A stretch of 64,000 bases of DNA, taken from positions 1-64,000 of the forward strand of contig NZ_BMJI01000020.1 in the NCBI RefSeq assembly GCF_014643255.1. The letters run 5' to 3'. A program made the translations under genes and the position numbers. The notes beneath the pieces are model-generated. The model did no database searches. It was not told where the DNA came from and worked only from the letters and a program-made list of their open reading frames with translations. Positions 17,944 through 26,660 of the stretch are shown piece by piece (position 1 is the first letter of the stretch; every line of letters begins with the position of its first letter). This DNA comes from Tersicoccus solisilvae. Its GTDB lineage: Bacteria > Actinomycetota > Actinomycetes > Actinomycetales > Micrococcaceae.

Positions 17944-19565
17944 CGGCTCTGCCTCTGGACGTAGGACAGGACGCCCATCATGCCCTTCTGTGCGTGGTAG
18001 GCGTTGTGGCAGTGCAGGAGCCATTGGCCGGGGTTGTCAGCGTCGAAGAAGATGCTGACCGTCTCCTTGGGGCGGACGATCACGGTGTCTTTTCGTGCCC
18101 CACTGGTGGCGACCTGGAAGGTGTGGCCGTGGAGGTGCATGGGGTGCCACATCGGGGTCTCGTTGACGAAATCGATCTGGACCCGTTGACCGGGTTCGAC
18201 CTCGAAGGCCCCGTTGAATGGGTTCTTCTCGTCGAACTGGCGTCCGTTGATGCCCCAGTCGTAGGCCATCATCGACCCGGTGAGCCGGACCCGGTGCACG
18301 ACGTCGGGCTTCTTCTGCGCAAGCCGCGCGGAGGGGTGGGCGGTGAGCCGGGACCCGTCCGTGACGGTGCCGGTGATGGTGCTGGGCAGCGCCTCGGGTA
18401 TGGGGGGCTTGCCGGTGCCGGTCTTGATCAGTCCGAGGGCGAGCCCGGTCTTGCCTTCGGGTCGGGCCAACAGTGGGGTGAAGCCGTCCCGAACGGTGAG
18501 GAGGGCATCGATCCGCTCCCCCATGCCCAGTACGACGGCATCGACTTGCGCCTGCTCGATCGGGTATCCGTCGGTGTGGGTGAGGGTGATCTTCTGCCCC
18601 GGGATGCCCACGCGGTATGCGGTGTCGCCGGCGGCGTTGATAATGCGCAACCTGACCGTGTCCCCAGGTGCGGCGGCGAGAGTGTCGGGATTGTTGGGGG
18701 TGCGCCCGTTGACCAGGTGCAACGGGTAGCGCACGTCCCCAGCGTCCCCGCCGAGGTAGTCGCTGGTGGCACCCATCAACATGAAGGACTTCCCATCTGC
18801 TGGCGATGAGGAAGATCCCGACCCTCCCATCCCGCCCATGCCGCCCATATTCGAGTGGTCCATGCCGCCCATGCCGCTGGATGAAGAGCTCGAGCCCATG
18901 TTCATGGATCCCATCCCGGCGGAAACGGCGGCGTAGGCCTGGTCCGGGGTGCCGGTGATCCCGTCGAGCCAGTCATCGAGCACAATGACCCATTCGTGGT
19001 CTGCGGTGACGGGATCCTTGGGGTCTTCGATGATCAGCGCCCCGGACAGGGCACGCTCCCGCTGCAGCTCGATGTGGGAGTGGTACCAGTAGGTGCCGGG
19101 GTGCGGTGCCGTGAATTGGTAGGCGAATGCACTACCGCCCGGGACCGCGTCCTGGGTCAGGCCCTGGACACCGTCCATGTCGTTGCGCAGCGCAAGCCCG
19201 TGCCAGTGGATGGTGGTCGGCTGAGGCAAACGGTTACGGAGATCGACCTTGATGGTGTCTCCGGTCTGGGCGCGGACAGTGGGCCCGGTCAGGGACGCGT
19301 TGTACCCCCAGGTTCCGATCTTCTTCTCGGCCAGGGCCGCAGTGAACGGGGCCGCGGTCAGGGCGGCAGAGACGGTCTTTCCCGTGGTGGGTCGCCGGTT
19401 CTCGGTGGTGGATACGAGCCGGTCGGTGGGCAGAATCCGGGTTCGTCCGGAGGCGGTGGACGTGGCCGTGTCCTGGCCGCCGCTGGTGCAGGCAGTCAGG
19501 AGGGCGGCGGAAGCGGCGGCAACGGACAGTCCGAGGAACTGGCGTCGGCTTGGGGAGGAATTCAT
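17940..19565 (-). CDS. Multicopper oxidase, predicted Tat-exported lipoprotein
   Basis: 541 residues. The N-terminus SRRQFLGLS is a Tat motif and ALLTAC at residues 21-26 is a lipobox, so the enzyme should be membrane-anchored outside the cell. Copper sites are HWHG at 120-123, HSH at 162-164, HPMHLHGHTF in the C-terminal domain and HCHNAYHAQKGMM near the end. A Met/Gly/Ser-rich insert at about 218-247 resembles the copper-binding loops of CueO-like enzymes. It likely oxidises Cu(I) to less toxic Cu(II). Neighbours are lgt and ccdA. Confidence 0.93.
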   Translation of the reverse strand: MNSSPSRRQFLGLSVAAASAALLTACTSGGQDTATSTASGRTRILPTDRLVSTTENRRPTTGKTVSAALTAAPFTAALAEKKIGTWGYNASLTGPTVRAQTGDTIKVDLRNRLPQPTTIHWHGLALRNDMDGVQGLTQDAVPGGSAFAYQFTAPHPGTYWYHSHIELQRERALSGALIIEDPKDPVTADHEWVIVLDDWLDGITGTPDQAYAAVSAGMGSMNMGSSSSSSGMGGMDHSNMGGMGGMGGSGSSSSPADGKSFMLMGATSDYLGGDAGDVRYPLHLVNGRTPNNPDTLAAAPGDTVRLRIINAAGDTAYRVGIPGQKITLTHTDGYPIEQAQVDAVVLGMGERIDALLTVRDGFTPLLARPEGKTGLALGLIKTGTGKPPIPEALPSTITGTVTDGSRLTAHPSARLAQKKPDVVHRVRLTGSMMAYDWGINGRQFDEKNPFNGAFEVEPGQRVQIDFVNETPMWHPMHLHGHTFQVATSGARKDTVIVRPKETVSIFFDADNPGQWLLHCHNAYHAQKGMMGVLSYVQRQSR

Positions 19566-19586
19566 GAGGCGTTAGTCCTGGGCGGG

Positions 19587-20336
19587 TCAGATGGGGGTGG
19601 TGTAGGTGGCCGAGAGGTTCTGCAGCCAATAGATGACCGTGGTCCACACGCCGGTGACCATCAAGGCGCCGACGGCGATGAGCAGGCCGGCGCCGACGAT
19701 GTTCACAGCACGCAGGTGCCGTTTGACGAATCCGAAGGCGTGGGTGGTCCATCCGAAGCCGGCGGCGAGGACGGTGAGGGGAATGCCGATGCCCACGGCG
19801 TAGGCGAAAGCGAGGATGGCACCGCGCCCGGCGTCAGCGGTGGAAGCACTCAGGGCAAGGACGGCGGCCAGGGTCGGTCCCATGCAGGGGGTCCAGCCGA
19901 GCCCGAAGACCACACCGAGCAGCGGCGCACCAGTCAGTCCCGTGCGGGGGCGCATGGTGGGTTTGCGGGTGTTCTGCAGCCAGGGGATCCACCCGAGCAG
20001 GGCGAGTCCCATGACGATGACCAGGACGCCGAGCCCGCGGATCAGGGCATCCTGCCAGCGCAGTAGCCAGGATCCGAGGATGCCGAACGCCGCCCCATAG
20101 GCCGCGAATACGGCAGCGAAGCCGAGAACGAACAGCCCGACCCCGGTGAGGACGCGTCCGCGTGGCCGCGGTCCGCTGTCGCCGCTCAGACCCGACACGT
20201 ACCCCAGGTATCCGGGCAGCAGCGGCAGGATGCACGGCGAGAGGCAAGACACGGCGCCGGCGATGATGGCGAAGGGCAGTGCCGCCAGGAGGGGGCCGGA
20301 GGAGACCACCGACGCGAAGAAGTGGCCGATGCTCAT
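19587..20336 (-). CDS. ccdA: CcdA-like thiol-disulfide membrane transporter
   Basis: 249 residues, about six membrane helices. The two redox cysteines lie in the family motifs [19 protein letters not shown] (near residue 30) and [13 protein letters not shown] (near 150). CcdA passes reducing equivalents across the membrane, for example to cytochrome c maturation or extracellular thiol proteins. The ATG overlaps the upstream lipoprotein stop by four bases. In this operon it may keep extracellular copper-handling thiols reduced. Confidence 0.9.
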   Translation of the reverse strand: MSIGHFFASVVSSGPLLAALPFAIIAGAVSCLSPCILPLLPGYLGYVSGLSGDSGPRPRGRVLTGVGLFVLGFAAVFAAYGAAFGILGSWLLRWQDALIRGLGVLVIVMGLALLGWIPWLQNTRKPTMRPRTGLTGAPLLGVVFGLGWTPCMGPTLAAVLALSASTADAGRGAILAFAYAVGIGIPLTVLAAGFGWTTHAFGFVKRHLRAVNIVGAGLLIAVGALMVTGVWTTVIYWLQNLSATYTTPI

Positions 20337-21232
20337 TGGCCGGCCTTGCCGGTGTAGGGGTTGAACGTGTTGCCGCCGTCGGGGGAGCGCTGAATACCGG
20401 AACCGGTGACGGCCCAGACCTGGATCTGGCCGCCCACCTCGGTGGCGGTCATAGCCTGCACGGGTTCCGGGACGGTGCCAGCCTGTTTCCAGGTCTGTCC
20501 GGCGTCGGTGCTGGTGTGCACGGTGCCATCTGGGGCTACCCCGACCGCCGTCGAGGGGCCGGACAGGGCTGCGAATTGGACTAGTGGCGCATTCGGCACG
20601 GTCGTCCAGGTCCGGCCGGCATCGGTCGAGCGGCGAAGGCCGTCCTCGGTGGTCGCCAGGACCACGGGGGTGTCGGGGCGGCCGGCAAGGGCGTAGGGCC
20701 GGATCTGGTTGGTCGCCCTGGTCCACGTCTTCAGGTCTCGGGTGGTGAGCAGGGTCCCATCGAAACCGACCAGACCGCCCCGGGTGACGGTCAGGGCGTG
20801 AAAGTCGGACTCGCCTTGGCGGGACAAGTCGACCCAGGTTCGCCCGGTGTCGGTGGAGCCGATCAGGCCCAGCGGGTCCGGGAGATTCGAGCCGGTCCCG
20901 GGGTGACCGGAGGCGTAGAGCGTCGCCCCTCCCCCGGTGAAGCCCATGTAGTCGTTGGCCGACCCGATTCGTTCGGGCCGACCCTTCGAATAATCGATAA
21001 GGCCTTCGTGGGTGGCGACCAGGACGGTTGCACCGTCCGGAGTGACGTGGACGCCGTGGGCGTGGGACCAATCCACGACGGAGGTGGGTTCGGTGCTAGC
21101 GACGCCCGATGGCGTTGCTCGATCACCCATCCCGGCCATCGAGGAATGGGAGGGAACCTCGCAGCCGCTGAGCGCTACTGCTCCGGCGAGAGTAATCGCG
21201 CCGACGGCGGATCGCGTGATGAACTTGTGCAT
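20333..21232 (-). CDS. Lipoprotein with BNR/Asp-box repeats
   Basis: 299 residues. LSGC at 21-24 is a lipobox after a hydrophobic signal. At least four Asp-box repeats ([43 protein letters not shown]) indicate a beta-propeller of the sialidase/F510_1955 type, though no catalytic residues of a glycosidase are evident. The first part of the mature chain has SSMAGMGD, faintly Met-rich. Position in the copper operon suggests a surface role in metal handling. Confidence 0.75.
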   Translation of the reverse strand: MHKFITRSAVGAITLAGAVALSGCEVPSHSSMAGMGDRATPSGVASTEPTSVVDWSHAHGVHVTPDGATVLVATHEGLIDYSKGRPERIGSANDYMGFTGGGATLYASGHPGTGSNLPDPLGLIGSTDTGRTWVDLSRQGESDFHALTVTRGGLVGFDGTLLTTRDLKTWTRATNQIRPYALAGRPDTPVVLATTEDGLRRSTDAGRTWTTVPNAPLVQFAALSGPSTAVGVAPDGTVHTSTDAGQTWKQAGTVPEPVQAMTATEVGGQIQVWAVTGSGIQRSPDGGNTFNPYTGKAGQ

Positions 21233-21331
21233 GATGACTTCCGGTCAAACCACACGCGCGGCAATGCACGTGCGGGTGGGCAGGGAACGTGACGCTGAGC
21301 CCGGTGGGCGAGGCACCCGGGTGTCGCGGTT

Positions 21332-21745
21332 CTACGTTCGGTTGATCGAGAGTTCGATCAGGCTCGGCGCCCGCGCGGGCGGTCGCCGATGCGCGGCGCG
21401 GCCGATGGCCGCGGTTCCCGTCTGCGATGCGGGTGCCGCGCACGATCCTGGCTCCGAGATGGGTGTCGGGTGAGGGGCGCTTCCCGGAGTGCAGGGTGCT
21501 TGCATGCCCGCACCCGCACATCCGTGACCGACTGGGCACGAAGCACCGGCGGTCTCCGCCGGCGCTTCAGCGGACTTGGCACCGGCGTGAGACGTGACGG
21601 CGTGTGAGGATGTGAGAGGGATCATCACAGCTTGGTCCAAGGCCAGGATGTGCATAGCCAACAGGCCCACGAGCACACCCAAGACGGCGACCAGCATCGT
21701 TGCTGCGGAGAACGCGGCACGGCCGACGCGACACGCTGCTCGCAC
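21332..21745 (-). CDS. DUF6153-like membrane protein
   Basis: 137 residues. One N-terminal membrane helix (ATMLVAVLGVLVGLLAMHIL) is followed by an extracytoplasmic tail with scattered Cys and His (SCPVGHGCAGAG, APCTPG) ending in ELSINRT. The divergent neighbour at 21994 has the same layout and ends SISRT. It is the first gene of the minus-strand copper operon. Function is unknown; the Cys/His content suggests metal binding. Confidence 0.65.
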   Translation of the reverse strand: MRAACRVGRAAFSAATMLVAVLGVLVGLLAMHILALDQAVMIPLTSSHAVTSHAGAKSAEAPAETAGASCPVGHGCAGAGMQAPCTPGSAPHPTPISEPGSCAAPASQTGTAAIGRAAHRRPPARAPSLIELSINRT

Positions 21746-21862
21746 TTCGCTCCCCTTCTACACCCAGCGACCGCCAGGCCGGACGGCCACCCTCGACCAC
21801 TCGCGCACACCATCGGATCGATGATCTGATGACCCTTCGGGGGTGGCTTTACGTTGACCCAC

Positions 21863-21879
21863 TATACCCCCTAGGGGTA
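21863..21879. promoter_or_regulatory. CsoR-type operator in the divergent DUF6153 promoter
   Basis: TACCCCCTAGGGGTA at 21865-21879 is a perfect TACCCC-CTA-GGGGTA palindrome. It lies between divergent operons (minus from 21745, plus from 21994) and could control both. Confidence 0.75.
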
Positions 21880-21993
21880 AGATGTTGAACTCGGTGCGTC
21901 CCCGGCGGGCCCGGGGACGCACGCGCCGTCAACTTCGGCCGGCCGGGCGGCCACTCATACGATGTCGATCTGTCACGGACGGGACTTCGCCAG

Positions 21994-22443
21994 ATGCTTC
22001 GACCTTCCCCAGCGGCGCGTGCGGCATTGACCGCACTGGCGGTCCTGAGCGTGGCGTTCGGACTCATCGGAATGCACGTGCTCGGCGGGCACGCCGTCAG
22101 CACGGACGGCATGGGAGCGATGAACACGACGGCCCACCTCGGGTCGACCGCAGCGGCGCCGCTGGAGCAGTCACCCACCCTCACCTCGGCGTATCATGCG
22201 TCTGTCGGTGGCGACCGGTCCGCCGCAGCCTCCGACGCCCACACCCATGATCATCCTTGCGCCCAACCCGGTGACCCACAGTGCGTTCCCGCCCCCGGGT
22301 CAGCTCCTCCGGCCCCGCCCGCCATCGCGGCACTTGCCCGCTCCGACGCATTGATCGCACTCTCGCCGCGGGCGCTTGTCCCTGGCCCTCGAACCACGGA
22401 CCCGGCACCTGACCTCGCACTTCTCTCGATCAGCCGAACGTGA
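21994..22443 (+). CDS. DUF6153-like membrane protein, divergent paralogue
   Basis: 149 residues with an N-terminal membrane helix (ALTALAVLSVAFGLIGMHVL), then a His/Met-containing outer region (TDGMGAMNTTAH, DAHTHDHPCAQPG) and the ending LLSISRT. Layout matches the protein at 21332-21745. No clear Shine-Dalgarno is seen. It is followed by the DUF305 lipoprotein gene. Confidence 0.65.
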   Translation: MLRPSPAARAALTALAVLSVAFGLIGMHVLGGHAVSTDGMGAMNTTAHLGSTAAAPLEQSPTLTSAYHASVGGDRSAAASDAHTHDHPCAQPGDPQCVPAPGSAPPAPPAIAALARSDALIALSPRALVPGPRTTDPAPDLALLSISRT

Positions 22444-22503
22444 CGGCTTGGTGCCGTGCTGCGCCACGACTCATTACCGTTCGCCTGAATCGAAGGAAAA
22501 CTC

Positions 22504-23145
22504 ATGAACATCAAGACGCTTGCCCTACCCGCTGCCCTCCTGACCGGCGCGCTCCTCCTCGCCGGATGCGGCACCAACCAAGCCTCCAACAATGCTCCCG
22601 CTGCCTCCTCAAGCATGGGGTCCATGGATCACGGGGCCATGAGCGGGATGAGCAGCTCGTCGCCGTCATCATCGCCCTCTCAAGGCACCTTCAACGACGC
22701 GGACGTCATGTTCACGCAGATGATGCTGCCCCACCACGAGCAGGCCGTGCAGATGAGCGACATGCTTCTGGCCAAGCAGGGCATCGACCCGCGCATCCAG
22801 AAGCTGGCCCAGCAGATCAAGGCGGCTCAGGCCCCAGAGATCAGCACCATGCGTGGCTGGTTGAGCAGCTGGGGACAGCCGAGCGCGATGGCCAGCAACT
22901 CGGGTCACAGCATGGACGGGATGATGAGCGGCGATGACATGGCCAAGCTCAAGGCCGCGGACGGCGCGGCCGCGTCGAAGTTGTTCCTGACGCAGATGAT
23001 CGCTCACCACGAGGGGGCGGTCAGCATGGCCAAGACCGAGGTTGCCGATGGCAAGAATGCTGACGCCGTGGCCATGGCGAAGTCGGTCGTTACTTCCCAG
23101 ACGAAGGAGATCGACGAAATGAAGGCCATTCTGGCGCAGATGTAG
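22504..23145 (+). CDS. DUF305 lipoprotein (CopM-like)
   Basis: 213 residues. LAGC at 19-22 is a lipobox after a hydrophobic signal. A Met/Ser-rich linker (SSMGSMDHGAMSGMSSSS, about 34-52) precedes two half-repeats of the DUF305 domain, each with an HHE motif: MMLPHHEQAV and MIAHHEGAV. Related proteins such as CopM bind copper in the periplasm. AAGGAAAA lies before the ATG. A decayed second copy follows. Confidence 0.88.
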   Translation: MNIKTLALPAALLTGALLLAGCGTNQASNNAPAASSSMGSMDHGAMSGMSSSSPSSSPSQGTFNDADVMFTQMMLPHHEQAVQMSDMLLAKQGIDPRIQKLAQQIKAAQAPEISTMRGWLSSWGQPSAMASNSGHSMDGMMSGDDMAKLKAADGAAASKLFLTQMIAHHEGAVSMAKTEVADGKNADAVAMAKSVVTSQTKEIDEMKAILAQM

Positions 23146-23311
23146 TACCGCCATGGCTGCGGACTGTGCGTGCGCCCCGCAGGGGCGGGGTGCACGCACG
23201 GTCCGCGCGGGCAGCCGGGGCCGAAACCATGCCTACGCGGCACCCTCATCGACCGCGTCGAGAGCGGCACGAAGCCGGATTCCGGCATCGTCGGCGACTT
23301 CGGGCACCTGT

Positions 23312-23488
23312 GGACAGCCGAGCGCCATGCCCAGCGGGTCAGGTCGGTCACCGTGAGGAGCCGGTCAGCACGGCTAAGACCGAGGCCACCAGCGGAGAGA
23401 ACCCCGATGCGGTGGCGATGGCGAAGCCCGTCGTTGCGTTCCAGAGCAAGGGGATCAATGAAGTGAAGGCCTTATCAAACAGATGTGA
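23312..23488 (+). pseudogene. Decayed copy of the DUF305 gene
   Basis: The fragment matches the 3' half of the DUF305 gene: TGGACAGCCGAGCGCCATG at its start corresponds to the intact gene at about 22872, then a jump leads to VSTAKTEATSGENPDAVAMAKPVV, which parallels VSMAKTEVADGKNADAVAMAKSVV. An internal deletion and a small indel just before the terminal CAG-ATG-TGA destroy the frame. The stretch 23146-23311 holds nothing else I can identify. Confidence 0.75.
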
Positions 23489-23644
23489 GCTTCCAGCCGC
23501 CCTCGCCTGCGTGAGCCCCTCGTGCTTACGCAGTCGCGGGATCGCGGTGACCCGGCCCTAGGAACACCCACCTCCAATTGCTGGCAACGCATGTCCCAGC
23601 GATCCACTGCACTGGTCTCGCCACCCGCCTACGCGCATCCGCGT

Positions 23645-23659
23645 TACCCTGCGGGGGTA
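23645..23659. promoter_or_regulatory. Possible CsoR-like palindrome before nuoA
   Basis: TACCCTGCGGGGGTA agrees with the perfect site at 21865 in 11 of 15 positions and keeps the TACCC/GGGTA ends. It lies 23 bases before the nuoA start and would overlap the promoter. Confidence 0.4.
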
Positions 23660-23682
23660 CTCCGGCTCGGGAAGGAGATCGA

Positions 23683-24033
23683 ATGTCCGCGTACATCGCT
23701 ATCGGCATCGTGCTCGGTATCGCGCTGCTCGGTATCGCCGCCCTGGTGCTGCTGGCGCGAGCGATGACGGTCGCTCGGGTTCGGAAGGACGTGCTGCCGT
23801 TCGGGTCCGGGTGGGATCTCCAGGAACACGCGCTCTCACGCTTCCACACCCGCTGGTATCCGATGACGCTGGTGTTCCTCGCGTTCGACGTGGAGATGCT
23901 GTTCATGTACCCATGGGCGGTCGTCGTCGCCCAGATGGGCGCGGAGGCGGTCATCGAGATGTTCGTCTTCCTCGGGGTTCTGGTCGCCGGCGTGGTCTGG
24001 GCCTGGCGCGAAGGAGCGTTTCGATGGGTGTAA
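23683..24033 (+). CDS. nuoA: NuoA-like subunit of a Complex-I-like assembly
   Basis: 116 residues, three membrane helices. The NuoA motif FLAFDVEMLFMYPWAVV with its Asp and Glu is intact. GAAGGAG lies eight bases before the ATG. NuoA helps form the junction between quinone module and membrane arm in Complex I. Here it opens an operon without any of the electron-transfer subunits. Confidence 0.9.
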   Translation: MSAYIAIGIVLGIALLGIAALVLLARAMTVARVRKDVLPFGSGWDLQEHALSRFHTRWYPMTLVFLAFDVEMLFMYPWAVVVAQMGAEAVIEMFVFLGVLVAGVVWAWREGAFRWV

Positions 24034-25172
24034 TCGCCGGTCCGCATCGAACCCCTATGCATGTGCTCCTCGTCGAGGCCCCCGGCGGCAGTGCGGTCCG
24101 AATCGAACTGGAAGCGGCGGCCGCGACCACCGGTCACGCCATCGCCATCCACCCAGCGGAGAGCGACGTCCTCCTCGTGTGCGGAACACCCGGACCAGAG
24201 CTGCACACCTTCATCGACCGCGTGTGGGACCAGATGCCCTATCCGAAGCACCGCGCCACGCTCACCAGCCCCGACGAGATCGACGCCGCCCTCGCGACCG
24301 CGCTGGAGGCCCTCGCGGATCGAGACGCACAGCGATTGGCCGCCCGCGAGAACACGATCGACAACAACGATGCTCAGGCCTTCAACGATCACGAGCATCC
24401 GGACGACGAATACTCCAACCACGAGCACTCGGATGACGCTCACGGCAGTGACGCTGACGAATCGATGCACGACCACGGTATGACCATGGGAGCTCACGAT
24501 CACATGTCGATGGATCACATGTCGATGAGCGGTCCGGGGGGATACCCGCTCGCCGAGGGTGCCGATGATCGGGACGGCCTGGAAATGGACGTGCTGCACC
24601 GGCGGCTCGGCCCGGTCCTGCCGGCCTGGCCCGCGGACGTCGTCCTGGACGTGACGCTCGCCGGCGACACCATCACCGACGCCGCCGCCGCGATGGTCGA
24701 CGCCGACGATCACGTGCCGGCGGAGCCAAAGAACGTTGCGGCCATCGCACTCGACCAGGCCGCCCAAGTGCTCGCCGTTGCCGGATGGGACGCCGCGGCA
24801 GCGCGGACGCTTCGCATCCGAGACCTCACCGTGACCGGCCACCGCGACCAGGCGCGGGAACGCATCCGGCCGCTGCACCGCCGGATCGAGCGATCCGTCA
24901 TGCTCCGCTGGTCACTGCGCGGCACCCAGGTTCGACCTGGCGTCGATGTCCGCACCGTCCTGCTGGAGCGCCTCGAGCGCGCAGACGCCGCGCTCAACGG
25001 ACGCCAGCCGAAGCCGGAGCTGGCGACGACGGTGGATGAGATTCCGGCACTGGTCGAAGGACGCGACATCGGCAGCGCCCGCCTCGTCGTCGCCGCACTC
25101 ACCGTGCACCCCGGTCGTCGCACGGACACCACCGATCCTGCCGGCGCGGCGAAACGGCACCACCATGGTTGA
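24024..25172 (+). CDS. His/Met-rich protein replacing the hydrophilic arm
   Basis: 382 residues, overlapping nuoA by ten bases and nuoH by eight. The first part (about 12-100) with SDVLLVCGTPGPELHTFIDRVWDQMP looks like a relic of the NuoB/hydrogenase-small-subunit fold, but only one Cys (53) remains, so it cannot hold cluster N2. Residues 122-170 contain ten His and seven Met in an Asp/Ser-rich linker, a likely metal-binding region. The C-terminal part (about 175-360) is helical, with a faint NuoD-like flavour (ADDRDGLEMDVLHRRLGP), which I cannot confirm. No membrane helix is obvious. Confidence 0.7.
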   Translation: MGVIAGPHRTPMHVLLVEAPGGSAVRIELEAAAATTGHAIAIHPAESDVLLVCGTPGPELHTFIDRVWDQMPYPKHRATLTSPDEIDAALATALEALADRDAQRLAARENTIDNNDAQAFNDHEHPDDEYSNHEHSDDAHGSDADESMHDHGMTMGAHDHMSMDHMSMSGPGGYPLAEGADDRDGLEMDVLHRRLGPVLPAWPADVVLDVTLAGDTITDAAAAMVDADDHVPAEPKNVAAIALDQAAQVLAVAGWDAAAARTLRIRDLTVTGHRDQARERIRPLHRRIERSVMLRWSLRGTQVRPGVDVRTVLLERLERADAALNGRQPKPELATTVDEIPALVEGRDIGSARLVVAALTVHPGRRTDTTDPAGAAKRHHHG

Positions 25173-26097
25173 CGTCGGAAGCGCCCTCTGGGCGCTCGTC
25201 CTGCCCGCCGTCGTCGTCGTCCTCGCCATCGCGGCCGCTGGCGGCAACGCCGCCCTGGTGGCACGGGACCGCGGGACACCGCTGCGCGCTGCGGTCCTCT
25301 CACCATTCCGGGAAACCGGCCGGCTCCTCCGCCAGCAACGCCGCACCGTGCTCGGCGCGGACTTCCTCTTATGGCGGATCGGCGGGTCCGGGCTCATCGT
25401 CGCCGCGTTCCTCGCCGCCCTCGTCGTTCCCGTCGGCACGCTGGTGCCGCTGGATATCCCGGTTGGCGTGGTGTGGTTCAACGCCGTTGACGTCAGCCTC
25501 TGGGCGTTGTGGTGGCTGCTCGGGTGGGGTGGCAACAGTGTGCACCCGCTGATCGGTGGGTACCGGTTCCTGGCGCAGGCCCTGGCGTACGAGATCCCGC
25601 TGATGTTCGCCCTGACTGCTCCCGCGATCGGCGCGCAGAGCCTCCGGCTGACCGATGTCGTCACGGCGCAGCAACCCGTCTGGTTCGCACTGACGATGCC
25701 GGTCGCGTTCGTCGTCTACTGCGCCTCGGTCGCCGCGTTCTCTGCGTGGGGACCGTTTTCCCTTCCCGCCGGCACGGACATCGCCGGGGGTGTCCTCGGG
25801 GAACTCTCCGGCGTCGACCGGCTGCTCGTCCTGGCTGGAAGGTGGTGCCTGCTTGTTGCGGGCGCCGCGTTCGCGGTGCCGATGTTCCTCGGTGGTGGGG
25901 CCGGTCCGCTGCTCCCGCCGGCACTGTGGCTGCTGGTGAAGACGTGTGCGTTACTCGCCGTGTTCCTGTTACTCGGACGCGCAATACCGGCAGTCCGGCC
26001 GCAGCGGCTCGCGGAACTGGGTTGGGTCGTCGTGCTGCCGGTGGTTCTGCTGCAGCTGCTGGTCACCTCGGTGCTGGCTGTGATGGGAAAGGGGTAA
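25165..26097 (+). CDS. nuoH: NuoH-like membrane subunit
   Basis: 310 residues, somewhat short for NuoH, with about eight membrane helices. The AQALAYEIPLMFALTAP loop and the C-terminal RPQRLAELGWVVVLPV correspond to NuoH motifs. The first-loop RxGPN signature of canonical NuoH, at the quinone entry, is not present. That fits a complex that no longer reduces quinone. It overlaps the previous gene by eight bases. Confidence 0.85.
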   Translation: MVDVGSALWALVLPAVVVVLAIAAAGGNAALVARDRGTPLRAAVLSPFRETGRLLRQQRRTVLGADFLLWRIGGSGLIVAAFLAALVVPVGTLVPLDIPVGVVWFNAVDVSLWALWWLLGWGGNSVHPLIGGYRFLAQALAYEIPLMFALTAPAIGAQSLRLTDVVTAQQPVWFALTMPVAFVVYCASVAAFSAWGPFSLPAGTDIAGGVLGELSGVDRLLVLAGRWCLLVAGAAFAVPMFLGGGAGPLLPPALWLLVKTCALLAVFLLLGRAIPAVRPQRLAELGWVVVLPVVLLQLLVTSVLAVMGKG

Positions 26098-26102
26098 CTG
26101 CG

Positions 26103-26660
26103 ATGGCGACGATCGTGTTCTGGGTCGCGGCCGTGGTCGCGGTGCTCGCCGCAGCCGCGGTGTTCCGGGTCGATTCGATGGCACGTGCGACGTACGCACT
26201 GGCGGTGTCGTTCATCGGCGTCGGTGTCACCATCCTGGTGCTACACCTGGACTTCATCGGCGTCGTGACGATCCTGATGATGGTGATGGAGATGGCCGTG
26301 ATGGCCGTGTTCATGGTCTCCTACATGGGCATGAACCCGGCGCTGATGCCGATGGACATGACCCACGCAAAACGCCCTGCGGCAGTGATCGCGGCCACCG
26401 TGTTCGTCGGCCTCGCCGCGGCCGCGCTCCTCATTCCGTGGCCCGCCCGCGCCGGAACCGCACCGGCGGACACCACCCGGGCACTCGGTGAGGCGATCAT
26501 GGGGTCGAAGATGCTCGTGATGCTGACGATCAGCCCCATCCTGTTCGCCACGATCATTGCCGCCCTCGTGCTGGCGAACCCTCGCGGCCGGTACGACCGG
26601 CTCGGCGACGACCTCCAGGACACCCCCGCCGACCCGGAGCCGGGAGGGATGGGGCGATGA
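26103..26660 (+). CDS. nuoJ: NuoJ-like membrane subunit
   Basis: 185 residues with five hydrophobic helices. The NuoJ third helix, here FIGVVTILMMVMEMAVMAVFMVSYMGMN, keeps an acidic residue in the membrane. It starts five bases after nuoH and overlaps nuoK by four bases (ATGA). NuoJ forms part of the E-channel path in Complex I. Confidence 0.87.
   Translation: MATIVFWVAAVVAVLAAAAVFRVDSMARATYALAVSFIGVGVTILVLHLDFIGVVTILMMVMEMAVMAVFMVSYMGMNPALMPMDMTHAKRPAAVIAATVFVGLAAAALLIPWPARAGTAPADTTRALGEAIMGSKMLVMLTISPILFATIIAALVLANPRGRYDRLGDDLQDTPADPEPGGMGR

Noticed and set aside
20333-21232. Sialidase
   Set aside because: Asp-box repeats show a propeller only; the Arg triad and catalytic Tyr/Glu of sialidases are not evident.
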